Shown here one piece after another: positions 33,249-40,607 of a stretch of 40,607 nucleotides of DNA. Each line of letters begins with the position of its first letter. Position 1 is the first letter of the stretch. Origin of the DNA: CAYRUP01 sp964578975 (GTDB lineage Bacteria > Pseudomonadota > Gammaproteobacteria > DSM-16500); assembly GCA_964578975.1 (NCBI GenBank), contig CAZOFA010000011.1, positions 1 to 40,607 on the forward strand. The letters run 5' to 3'. The translations under genes and the position numbers were made by a program. Under the pieces are notes generated by a model. It ran no database searches, was not told the DNA's origin, and worked only from the letters and a program-made list of their open reading frames with translations.

Positions 33249-34157
33249 TTATCCTTTATTATGCCCGCGATGTTTTTCCGACGTGAGATTCAATTCGATA
33301 AAACGAATAATATGTCCTGCCACATCAATCTTCGTTGCTTTTTCAATGCCTTCAAGACCTGGGGACGCATTGACTTCAATGACCAGTGGACCGCGATTCG
33401 AGCGCACGATATCCACGCCGGCAATATTTAATCCCATGATATGCGCCGAGCGAATGGCCATGGTGCGTTCTTCATCAGTAATTTCAATTGCAGATGCTTT
33501 GCCACCCCGATGTAAATTAGAACGAAATTCTTCAGAAGATTTTGACTGACGCTTAATCGAAGCAACGACATCATCGCCCACGACAAAACAACGAATATCA
33601 GCACCTTCCGCTTCTTTAATATATTCTTGCACGAGAATATTTACTTTAAGACCTAAAAAAGCTTCAATCATGCTGCGCGCTGCTTTGTTGGTTTCGACGA
33701 GAATGACGCCAATTCCTTGTGTGCCTTCCAAAAATTTAATGACCAGTGGAGGGCCACCAACCATTTTTACTAAATCTTGAATTTCATCCAGTGAGTGTGC
33801 GAATCCGGTGATGGGTAAACCAATTCCGCGTTTGGAAAGTAATTGCAAACAACGTAATTTATCACGTGCGCGCGTGATGGCAATGGAATCGTTTACACAA
33901 AACACATTCATCATTTCAAGTTGACGCACCACAGCGGCACCATAAAAAGTAACCGATGCACCGATGCGTGGAATCACTGCATCGTAAAATGGAAGTTCTT
34001 GGCCTTTGTAGTGAATCGAGGGACGCGCTGACGTAATATTCATATAACAACGCAATGTGTCGATGGTATCTGCATCATGTCCACGCGATTGTGCGGCCTC
34101 AACAAGACGTTGAGTCGAATAGAGATCTTGTCTTCTCGATAAAATTGCGATTTTCAT
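33249..34157 (-). CDS. rimK: RimK-type ATP-grasp ligase (ribosomal protein S6 glutamate ligase)
   Basis: The protein (302 aa, like E. coli RimK at 300) adds glutamates to the C-terminus of ribosomal protein S6. ATP-grasp features are visible: VIKFLEGTQGIGVILVE (ATP-binding loop, about 142-158), ILVQEYIKEAEGADIRCFVV, LHRGGKASAIEIT and VIEVNASPGLEGIEKAT (metal ligands Glu and Asn). Its C-terminus after IIRFIELN is LTSEKHRGHNKG. The 25 bases encoding IIRFIELN and its flank recur beyond the HigBA pair, so this end may have been replaced when the cassette arrived. It follows the retropepsin-like gene by 74 bases on the same strand. Confidence 0.93.
   Translation of the reverse strand: MKIAILSRRQDLYSTQRLVEAAQSRGHDADTIDTLRCYMNITSARPSIHYKGQELPFYDAVIPRIGASVTFYGAAVVRQLEMMNVFCVNDSIAITRARDKLRCLQLLSKRGIGLPITGFAHSLDEIQDLVKMVGGPPLVIKFLEGTQGIGVILVETNKAARSMIEAFLGLKVNILVQEYIKEAEGADIRCFVVGDDVVASIKRQSKSSEEFRSNLHRGGKASAIEITDEERTMAIRSAHIMGLNIAGVDIVRSNRGPLVIEVNASPGLEGIEKATKIDVAGHIIRFIELNLTSEKHRGHNKG
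33287..33311. repeat. 25-bp direct repeat, right copy, within the rimK 3' end
   Basis: This copy is identical to 32522-32546. It lies within the coding end of rimK and would mark the right boundary of a 765-base HigBA cassette. Confidence 0.85.
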
Positions 34158-34231
34158 ACTTACCCTTTTTTCTTCTTTGAACCGCGCATCTTATACTCGT
34201 CTACTGAAACAGCAAAGAGCGGGGTCATATT

Positions 34232-34693
34232 TTATTTTTGTAAAAATGATCTCCCAGGATTGACAATAAAACGCTTGCGTATTGCGCTTCTGCCTAACAA
34301 CATGCGAAACAACATCGTATCACGCTCAGTGAGTGTGACTTCAATATGCCAGGTTTTATCACCGAGAAAAATGGGTGTGTAAATGACATAACGTTCTTCG
34401 CGATGTCCGCCTGAGTCAGTGACCCAACGTTTATCAATAATGTCAGCGGTGCAACTCACGATTGTCTCATCATTATTTTGAATCGGGTGTAAATCAAATG
34501 CGATTCGATCTCTGTTGCCATCTTTGAAAGGACGCAGTGCAAATGCGTGTAATGCGGAAGTGCGCGCACCGGTATCAATTTTCGCTTTGATTCTTTGAAT
34601 GCCAAGTTCTGGCAAAGCAATCCATTCACGCCAACCAATCATTTTAGATTTGCGTTTTTTTGTGAGATTAGCTTCGTTTGATCGCATGCCCAT
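34232..34693 (-). CDS. rimB: RimB/Zn_protease family retropepsin-like protein
   Basis: The protein (153 aa) belongs to the family annotated as ATP-dependent zinc protease (PF05618) and named RimB where it accompanies RimK. The active-site motif of the retropepsin fold is visible in KIDTGARTSALHA (about 38-50), and the domain ends with MLLGRSAIRKRFIVNPGRSF. RimB is reported to trim the glutamates that RimK adds to S6. GAGGGA lies five bases before the first ATG, supporting that start over Met18. It is upstream of rimK on the same strand, so the ligase and its opponent are coexpressed. Confidence 0.88.
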   Translation of the reverse strand: MGMRSNEANLTKKRKSKMIGWREWIALPELGIQRIKAKIDTGARTSALHAFALRPFKDGNRDRIAFDLHPIQNNDETIVSCTADIIDKRWVTDSGGHREERYVIYTPIFLGDKTWHIEVTLTERDTMLFRMLLGRSAIRKRFIVNPGRSFLQK

Positions 34694-34907
34694 AGATGTC
34701 CCTCAATCTAAATTTTATCATATTTTACTGGGGTTTCGCTGATGATTTAATAGGCAAAGGATCCGTCGCAATGCACCGAGTAATACGTTGATATTAAAAC
34801 CGAATTCTTAGAGATTTGCATATCTTTCTGAAAATTTATTTTAAGCTTTTGTTAAGCTTTACGAGAGTAAGATAAAAAAAATATTAAATCTATAGGGAGG
34901 GTTGATT

Positions 34908-35297
34908 ATGAGTCTAAGTCAAACTGCTCGGATTATTCCGATAGATGAAGATTTTTTATATGACAGTGATGATGAAGTAGATGAGGAGAAGTTAATATCG
35001 ACAAGACCCATTCCCATTCCAAAGGGACCTAACCCGCGAATAAAAACTTATAACCTGCCGCAGGTGCGTAAACCTGCTCAACCTAAAAATACAGCTTCAT
35101 CAACAATAATAATTTTACAGGGGATAAAAACCAGCAACCCAACTTTCAAGAGACAGACACCTCGGCTTACTTATACAACCTGGGAGGAAGGGGCCGTGAG
35201 AGTTGAAAGATCAAGACCCATCGATATTCCAAAAAATCCGCCGCAAAAAACCTATCCGGTTGAGGGCTCTTCACAGAAGATTGTCAGGCGTATGTAA
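34908..35297 (+). CDS. Small proline-rich hypothetical protein
   Basis: I do not recognise this protein of 129 residues. AGGGAGG lies seven bases before the ATG at 34908, which fixes the start over an upstream TTG. It has an acidic N-terminus (DEDFLYDSDDEVDEEK) followed by a basic, Pro-rich, disordered-looking body with two related motifs: RPIPIPKGPNPRIKTY near the middle and RPIDIPKNPPQKTY near the end. There is no signal peptide. Short linear motifs of this sort can bind protein partners; that role is inference. It is separate from acs by 72 bases. Confidence 0.65.
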   Translation: MSLSQTARIIPIDEDFLYDSDDEVDEEKLISTRPIPIPKGPNPRIKTYNLPQVRKPAQPKNTASSTIIILQGIKTSNPTFKRQTPRLTYTTWEEGAVRVERSRPIDIPKNPPQKTYPVEGSSQKIVRRM

Positions 35298-35369
35298 TTT
35301 TTATCTTAATCAGGTTAGACTAGAGGTCTGTTGCTTACTGACAGTTCAGAAAATCAGAAGGACCTCATC

Positions 35370-37313
35370 ATGTCGGAAATTGTATCTCATCCTATTTCAC
35401 CTAAATTGGCGGAAAAAGCCTTCATTAATGAAACACAATATCGCGATATGTACGCGCGTTCTCTACGTGATCCGAAAAATTTTTGGAGTGAACAAGCAGA
35501 AAAATTTGTGACTTGGTTCAAGCGTTGGGATGATGTCATCGTTGGTGATTTTAATAAATTAAACGTGCAATGGTTTTCTAATGCAAAGCTGAATGCCTGT
35601 TACAACTGTCTCGATCGCCATCTTGAAACGCGCGCAAATCAAACCGCATTGATTTGGGAAGGTGATAATCCCGATCAAACAAAAAAAATTACTTACGCAG
35701 AATTACACGATGAAGTTTGTCGTTTTGCAAACGTGTTGAAAAAATCAAATGTCAAAAAAGGTGATCGCGTTTGCATTTATTTGCCGATGATTCCTGAAGC
35801 GATTGTGGCAATGTTAGCGTGTGCACGCATTGGCGCGGTGCACTCCGTGGTGTTTGCGGGATTTTCACCAGCGTCACTCTGTACACGAATTTTAGATGCC
35901 AATTGTCATGTCGTGATTACGGCGAATGAAGGTATGCGTGGCAATAAAATAATTCCGCTGAAAAAAAATGTCGATGAAGCATTAGAAAAATGTCCTGATG
36001 TGCGTCAAGTGATTGTTGTGAAGAACACAGAAAATTCGGTCGATTGGCAAGCAGAACGCGATCACTGGTATCACGATCTGATGACGACCGTTGCAAACAA
36101 TTGTCCGTGTGAAATGATGGATGCGAATGACCCGTTATTTATTTTATATACGTCAGGCTCCACCGGAAAACCAAAAGGAATTTTACATACCATCGGCGGT
36201 TATTTAGTGTATGTCGCCATGACGCATAAATATATTTTTGATTATCACGATGGCGATGTGTATTGGTGCACGGCGGATATTGGTTGGGTGACAGGACATT
36301 CTTACAGTGTGTATGGACCACTGTGTAATGGCGCGATTTCGTTGATTTTTGAAGGTATACCGAATTATCCAACTCCCGCACGTTTCTGGGAAATTATCGA
36401 TAAACACCAAGTCAAAACTTTTTACACGGCGCCTACGGCTATTCGTGCATTACGCCGTGAAGGTGACAAATGGGTAAAAAAAACCGCGCGCCGCAGTTTG
36501 GAAATTTTAGGCACGGTCGGCGAACCGATTAATCCCGATGTGTGGGAATGGTATTACGAAATTGTCGGCGATGAACGTTGTCCGATTGTGGATACCTGGT
36601 GGCAAACCGAAACCGGTGGCATTTTAATTAGCCCGCTTCCCGGCGCTACGCCATTAAAAGCAGGTTCAGCGGGAAAACCTTTTTTTGGCATTGTGGCGGC
36701 GATAGTGGATGATCAGGGACAAGAAGTGCCGGATGGAAAAATGGGGAAATTAATTATCAAACAACCCTGGCCCGGTATGATGAACACGGTGTATGGTGAC
36801 CGCACACGTTTTGTGGAGAATTATTTCAAAGAATTTCCCGGAAATTATTTAACTGGCGATAATGCGCGACGTGATCAAGACGGATATTTTTGGATTACTG
36901 GACGCAACGATGATGTGATTAAAATTTCTGGGCATCGGATCGGCACGGGTGAAGTAGAAAGTGCGTTCATCGAAAATAAAAATGTGTCTGAGGCCGGTGT
37001 GGTGGCCGTAGCAGATGAAATCAAAGGCGAAAATATTTATGCCTTCATCACATTAAAATCAGGCGTGAAACCCAGTGACGCACTCAAAAAAGAATTGATT
37101 GATCAAGTACGTCACTCGATTGGCGCGATCGCGACACCGAAATATATTCAATGGACGGATGCATTACCCAAAACACGTTCAGGAAAAATTATGCGCCGTT
37201 TGTTGCGTAAAATTGCCAATAATGAATTAGATGATTTAGGTGACACATCCACATTGGCGGATCCTGATGTGGTAAAAAGTTTAATTAATCAGCGAGTGAA
37301 AGAAATAACATAA
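35370..37313 (+). CDS. acs: Acetyl-CoA synthetase
   Basis: The enzyme (647 aa) activates acetate to acetyl-CoA through an acetyl-adenylate. The AMP-binding loop YTSGSTGKPKG is at 260-270. VDTWWQTETGG and the hinge region GRNDDVIKISGHRIGTGEVE follow, and PKTRSGKIMRR near the C-terminus holds the lysine that is acetylated in regulated Acs enzymes. I start at the ATG at 35370 because AGAAGGA precedes it by seven bases; an open frame runs back to 35331 without a better site. The aconitase gene follows after 11 bases, so acs leads a three-gene operon. Confidence 0.96.
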   Translation: MSEIVSHPISPKLAEKAFINETQYRDMYARSLRDPKNFWSEQAEKFVTWFKRWDDVIVGDFNKLNVQWFSNAKLNACYNCLDRHLETRANQTALIWEGDNPDQTKKITYAELHDEVCRFANVLKKSNVKKGDRVCIYLPMIPEAIVAMLACARIGAVHSVVFAGFSPASLCTRILDANCHVVITANEGMRGNKIIPLKKNVDEALEKCPDVRQVIVVKNTENSVDWQAERDHWYHDLMTTVANNCPCEMMDANDPLFILYTSGSTGKPKGILHTIGGYLVYVAMTHKYIFDYHDGDVYWCTADIGWVTGHSYSVYGPLCNGAISLIFEGIPNYPTPARFWEIIDKHQVKTFYTAPTAIRALRREGDKWVKKTARRSLEILGTVGEPINPDVWEWYYEIVGDERCPIVDTWWQTETGGILISPLPGATPLKAGSAGKPFFGIVAAIVDDQGQEVPDGKMGKLIIKQPWPGMMNTVYGDRTRFVENYFKEFPGNYLTGDNARRDQDGYFWITGRNDDVIKISGHRIGTGEVESAFIENKNVSEAGVVAVADEIKGENIYAFITLKSGVKPSDALKKELIDQVRHSIGAIATPKYIQWTDALPKTRSGKIMRRLLRKIANNELDDLGDTSTLADPDVVKSLINQRVKEIT

Positions 37314-37324
37314 GGAATTTTGTT

Positions 37325-39286
37325 ATGCCGATGAATGTCGCGCAAAAGCTCATTCAAGCACATCTGATTGAAGGTCAGATGGTGAAAGATGAAGAGATTG
37401 CGCTGAAAATCGATCAAACACTCTGCCAAGATGCAACCGGCACGTTAGTGATGTTGGAATTAGAAGCGATGGGTATTGATCGCGTGAAAACAGAAATTTC
37501 CGCGCAATATGTCGATCATAATTTAATTCAAGAAGATTACAAAAATGCAGACGATCATGTGTTTTTGCAAAGTGCTGCACATCGATTTGGTGTGTGGTTC
37601 AGTCGTCCGGGCAATGGCGTGAGTCATCCCGTCCACATGGAAAATTTCGGCATACCCGGAAAAACATTGGTCGGATCCGATAGCCACACGTGTGCGGCGG
37701 GATCACTCGGCATGCTGGCGATGGGTGCAGGCGGATTGGAAGTGGCGATGTGTATGGCGGGTTATCCACTGCATATCAAAATGCCGAAAATTTTTGGCGT
37801 GAAATTAACTGGAAAATTACCCGACTGGGTGAGTGCGAAAGATGTGATCTTAGAAATGTTGCGTCGTCATGATGTGAAAGGGGGCGTCGATTGCATCATT
37901 GAATATTATGGGCCCGGATTAAAAAATTTATCGGCGATGGATCGACATGTGATTGCAAATATGGGTGCTGAATTAGGTGCGACTGCAACTGTTTTTCCAT
38001 CAGATCGAGAAACGAAAAAATTTTTACACGCGATGGGTCGTGACGCAAAGTGGTTTGAATTAACGGCAGATAAAGGTGCGAAATATGATATTCATGACAA
38101 AATTGATTTATCCACACTGGAACCGTTAATCGCGCTACCATCCAGTCCCGGAAAAGTGGTACCCGTGCACGATGTGGTGGGACGTGATCTTTATCAAGCG
38201 TATATTGGTTCATCCGCCAATCCCGGATACCGTGATTTTGCAATTTCCGCCATGATGTTAAAAGAAAAACGTATTCCGCCCAACGTGTCTTATGATGTGA
38301 ATCCCACATCACGCAATCAACTCGAAGATTTGAGTGACAGTGGATTATTGTCTCAACTCATTCACGCCGGTGCGCGTATTCATCAAGCGGGATGTAACGG
38401 TTGCATTGGCATGGGACAAGCACCTGCCACAGGGCGAAATAGTTTACGCACTGTGCCACGAAATTTTCCCGGTCGATCAGGGACGCTTGAGGATAGTGTT
38501 TATTTGTGTAGTCCGGAAACCGCAACGGCGTCGGCACTGGCTGGAAAAATTACTGATCCACGAACACTTGGCATGCCTTATCCAAAAGTAAAATTACCCA
38601 AACATCCCGTGACGAATCAAGCGATGCTTGAAGCACCATTCAGTCATGAAAAAGCTAAAAAAATTGCCTTAATCAAAGGACCGAATATTGCATCGCTTCC
38701 TGATATTTCACCGCTGCCTCAGCAATTAAAAATTCCTGTATTTTTAAAAGTGGGTGATAATATTTCTACGGATGAAATTATGCCGGCAGGTGCGCGCGTT
38801 TTACCGTATCGGAGTAATATTCCGAAAATTAGCGAATTTTGTTTTGATATTGTCGATGATACGTATGCGAAACGCGCGAAAGCAAATCATCACGCCACTG
38901 AACATGCCATTATTGGCGGTGAAAATTACGGACAAGGTTCGAGTCGTGAACATGCAGCGCTTGCGCCGCGTTATTTAGGATTGCGTTTAATCATTGCAAA
39001 AAGTTTTGCACGAATTCATTGGCAAAATTTAGTGAATTTCGGCATTTTGCCCGTGACATTTCTGCATCCAAACGATTATGAAAAAATTCAACTGAATGAT
39101 GTCATTGTCATTAAAGACGTGTTGAGCAATCTTAAAAATAAAAAACCACTCACAGCAAACATTGAAGGAAAAAATTTAACAATTCCATTACAACATAAAT
39201 TATCGGATCGTCAAATTGACGTGCTTGCTGTCGGCGGTTTAATTAACTGGGTGAAAGATGGAAAATCAAATACATCATTGGCATGA
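37325..39286 (+). CDS. Aconitate hydratase, Aquifex-type (about 650 residues)
   Basis: The protein (653 aa) interconverts citrate and isocitrate through a [4Fe-4S] cluster. The ligands are Cys123 (SDSHTCAAG) and Cys357 and Cys360 (AGCNGCIGMG). The swivel domain shows GDNISTDEIMPAGARVLP and GENYGQGSSREHAALAPR. It is far shorter than AcnA (about 890) or AcnB (about 865), the forms usual in gammaproteobacteria, and matches the short Aquifex/Bacteroidetes-type aconitase. A homoaconitase-like or other substrate cannot be excluded. It starts 11 bases after acs and overlaps the glutaryl-CoA dehydrogenase gene by 29 bases. Confidence 0.9.
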   Translation: MPMNVAQKLIQAHLIEGQMVKDEEIALKIDQTLCQDATGTLVMLELEAMGIDRVKTEISAQYVDHNLIQEDYKNADDHVFLQSAAHRFGVWFSRPGNGVSHPVHMENFGIPGKTLVGSDSHTCAAGSLGMLAMGAGGLEVAMCMAGYPLHIKMPKIFGVKLTGKLPDWVSAKDVILEMLRRHDVKGGVDCIIEYYGPGLKNLSAMDRHVIANMGAELGATATVFPSDRETKKFLHAMGRDAKWFELTADKGAKYDIHDKIDLSTLEPLIALPSSPGKVVPVHDVVGRDLYQAYIGSSANPGYRDFAISAMMLKEKRIPPNVSYDVNPTSRNQLEDLSDSGLLSQLIHAGARIHQAGCNGCIGMGQAPATGRNSLRTVPRNFPGRSGTLEDSVYLCSPETATASALAGKITDPRTLGMPYPKVKLPKHPVTNQAMLEAPFSHEKAKKIALIKGPNIASLPDISPLPQQLKIPVFLKVGDNISTDEIMPAGARVLPYRSNIPKISEFCFDIVDDTYAKRAKANHHATEHAIIGGENYGQGSSREHAALAPRYLGLRLIIAKSFARIHWQNLVNFGILPVTFLHPNDYEKIQLNDVIVIKDVLSNLKNKKPLTANIEGKNLTIPLQHKLSDRQIDVLAVGGLINWVKDGKSNTSLA

Positions 39287-40433
39287 CATTTTATTTTTTG
39301 ACGAACAATTATCGTCAGAAGAACGCATGATTCGTGATGCGGCGCGCACCTATGCTGCAGAAAAATTACAACCGCGCATTGTCTCAGCATTTCATGACGA
39401 ATATTTCGATCGAAATATTTTGCTTGAAATGGGACAACAAGGTTTTTTAGGTGCAACGATTCAAGGGTATGGATGTGCGGGAATTAGCAATGTTTCTTAC
39501 GGATTATTGACGCGTGAAATTGAACGTGTTGATTCCGGTTATCGTTCCGCCATGAGTGTGCAGTCAAGTTTAGCCATGCATGCGATTCATACCTATGGCG
39601 ATGAAGCGCAACGAAAAAAATTTCTACCGAAAATGGCAACCGGTGAATGGGTCGGTTGTTTTGGGTTGACGGAACCCAATCATGGATCTGATCCAGGTGG
39701 CATGGAAACACGCGCAAAAAAAGTTGAAAAAGGTTATGTGTTGAAAGGCACAAAAATGTGGATCACTAATTCTCCCATCGCCGATGTTTTTATTATTTGG
39801 GCGAAAAATGAAGCGGGACGCATCCGTGGATTTATTTTAGAAAAAGCAATGCCGGGAATAACAGCCCCTGCCATGCATGGAAAAATGAGTTTGCGTGCAG
39901 CGATTACCGGCGAAGTCATTATGGATGATGTGTTTGTGCCCGATGAAAATGAATTACCGCATGCTGATGGATTGTCTGGACCACTCGGTTGTTTGGATAG
40001 TGCGCGTTATGGCATTGCTTGGGGCGCGTTAGGTGCGGCTGAATTTTGTTGGCATGCGGCGCGACAATATGTGTTGGATCGTGCGCAATTTAATAAACCG
40101 TTAGCATCGAATCAATTAATCCAAGCAAAATTAGTTAACATGCAAACCGATATTACACTGGCGTTGCAAGCGTGTTTGCGTGTGGGACGACTCAAAGATG
40201 AAAATCGCGCGACAACTCCAATGATTTCGTTGATAAAACGCAATTCGAGTTTGATTGCATTGAATGTCGCACGTGAAGCACGTGATATGCTCGGTGGAAA
40301 TGGGATTATGGAAGAATTCCAAATTATTCGTCATTTATTAAATTTAGAAACGGTTAAAACATATGAAGGGACGGCGGATATTCATACGTTAATTTTGGGA
40401 CATGCGCAGACGGGGATTCAAGCGTTTAAATAA
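39258..40433 (+). CDS. gcdH: Glutaryl-CoA dehydrogenase
   Basis: This 391-residue acyl-CoA dehydrogenase oxidises and decarboxylates glutaryl-CoA to crotonyl-CoA, passing electrons to ETF. The catalytic base is Glu370 in TYEGTADIHTLILG. The substrate-binding arginine Arg96 lies in GYRSAMSVQSSLAMHAI, almost identical to the human enzyme. Other acyl-CoA dehydrogenase blocks, FGLTEPNHGSDPGGM (135-149) and MWITNSPIADVFIIWA, are present. The ATG lies inside the aconitase gene, with a 29-base overlap, so translation is coupled. It is the downstream enzyme of the alternative lysine/2-oxoadipate route. Confidence 0.95.
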   Translation: MENQIHHWHDILFFDEQLSSEERMIRDAARTYAAEKLQPRIVSAFHDEYFDRNILLEMGQQGFLGATIQGYGCAGISNVSYGLLTREIERVDSGYRSAMSVQSSLAMHAIHTYGDEAQRKKFLPKMATGEWVGCFGLTEPNHGSDPGGMETRAKKVEKGYVLKGTKMWITNSPIADVFIIWAKNEAGRIRGFILEKAMPGITAPAMHGKMSLRAAITGEVIMDDVFVPDENELPHADGLSGPLGCLDSARYGIAWGALGAAEFCWHAARQYVLDRAQFNKPLASNQLIQAKLVNMQTDITLALQACLRVGRLKDENRATTPMISLIKRNSSLIALNVAREARDMLGGNGIMEEFQIIRHLLNLETVKTYEGTADIHTLILGHAQTGIQAFK

Positions 40434-40434
40434 A

Positions 40435-40510
40435 GTGTCATTCCCGCGAACCCGTGTTATTCCCGCGAACCCGTGTCATTCCCGCGAACCCGTGTCATTC
40501 CCGCGAAGGC
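40435..40510. repeat. 19-bp tandem repeat, four units
   Basis: The unit GTGTCATTCCCGCGAACCC occurs at 40435-40453, 40454-40472 (one change) and 40473-40491. A fourth unit (40492-40510) diverges in its last bases and runs into a palindrome. It starts directly after the glutaryl-CoA dehydrogenase stop codon. Confidence 0.9.
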
Positions 40511-40607
40511 GGGAATCCATTCATAATAGATTCCCGCCTTCGCGGGGATGACCCAAGTCTACGGGAATGACAGAGGACTTGGGGAAAGACACAGGTCGGC
40601 GGGAATA
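40494..40607. repeat. Palindromic repeat, class F, running to the window edge
   Basis: The arms GTCATTCCCGCGAAGGCGGG with AATC and GATT with CCCGCCTTCGCGGGGATGAC (one mismatched pair) enclose a short AT loop (to 40552). Further related fragments (ACGGGAATGAC, GGCGGGAATA) follow to the end. It probably also terminates the acs-gcdH operon. Confidence 0.85.

Noticed and set aside
40435..40510. Possible CRISPR array
   Set aside because: The 19-bp units abut with no spacers, and no cas gene is present.

Overview
The window is AT-rich by eye, densely coded bacterial DNA. The gene set (priA, miaB-ybeZ-ybeY-ybeX, rsmE, fis, a TraR-like zinc protein, rimK with its companion protease-like gene, acs) points to a gammaproteobacterium. 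Eukaryote-like genes (an ankyrin plus U-box protein, a neutral ceramidase, a cytochrome P450), several large orphan proteins and many dispersed palindromic repeats suggest a host-associated member of the Legionellales/Coxiellaceae. The taxon is inference; no marker gene here fixes it.

Layout. 1-8153: four minus-strand genes form most of a lysine to 2-oxoglutarate route. They are a saccharopine dehydrogenase/lysine 6-dehydrogenase-like enzyme, an ALDH7-type aminoadipate semialdehyde dehydrogenase, a YdiJ-type D-2-hydroxyglutarate dehydrogenase and a DUF1338/HglS-type 2-oxoadipate decarboxylase. A plus-strand P450 splits them into two pairs. 8212-9029: a DinJ-YafQ toxin-antitoxin pair sits between two direct copies of an 80-bp palindromic repeat. 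9026-12329: a hotdog thioesterase, an orphan protein and priA. 12329-18132: orphan and accessory genes, including a metallophosphoesterase-like protein and a 771-residue coiled-coil protein built from a tandem duplication, with two tRNA genes (Leu-CAA, Arg-CCU) between them. 18133-22692: a DUF2975/XRE pair, a secreted neutral ceramidase, an orphan antitoxin and two unknown genes.

22813-28747: a LOG-family enzyme with a C-terminal membrane segment, then a minus-strand run of an ankyrin/U-box protein, miaB, ybeZ (PhoH), ybeY and ybeX (CorC). 28859-31829: a thioredoxin-like ferredoxin overlapping rsmE, then, behind a near-consensus promoter, a TraR/DksA-type protein, Fis and a DUF1704 (QEGLA) metallopeptidase. 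31904-35297: a secreted orphan, a HigBA-type toxin-antitoxin pair bracketed by a 25-bp repeat of the rimK 3' end, rimK and its retropepsin-like partner, and a small proline-rich protein. 35370-40433: acs, an Aquifex-type aconitase and glutaryl-CoA dehydrogenase, closely packed. The window ends in a tandem plus palindromic repeat array.

How they fit together. The two ends of the window both deal with lysine/2-oxoadipate carbon: one end leads to 2-oxoglutarate through D-2-hydroxyglutarate, the other handles glutaryl-CoA, acetyl-CoA and aconitate. The most exciting candidates are the ankyrin/U-box protein (a possible host ubiquitin ligase), the secreted ceramidase, the HigBA cassette at the rimK 3' end, the duplicated coiled-coil protein and the TraR-Fis-DUF1704 cluster.
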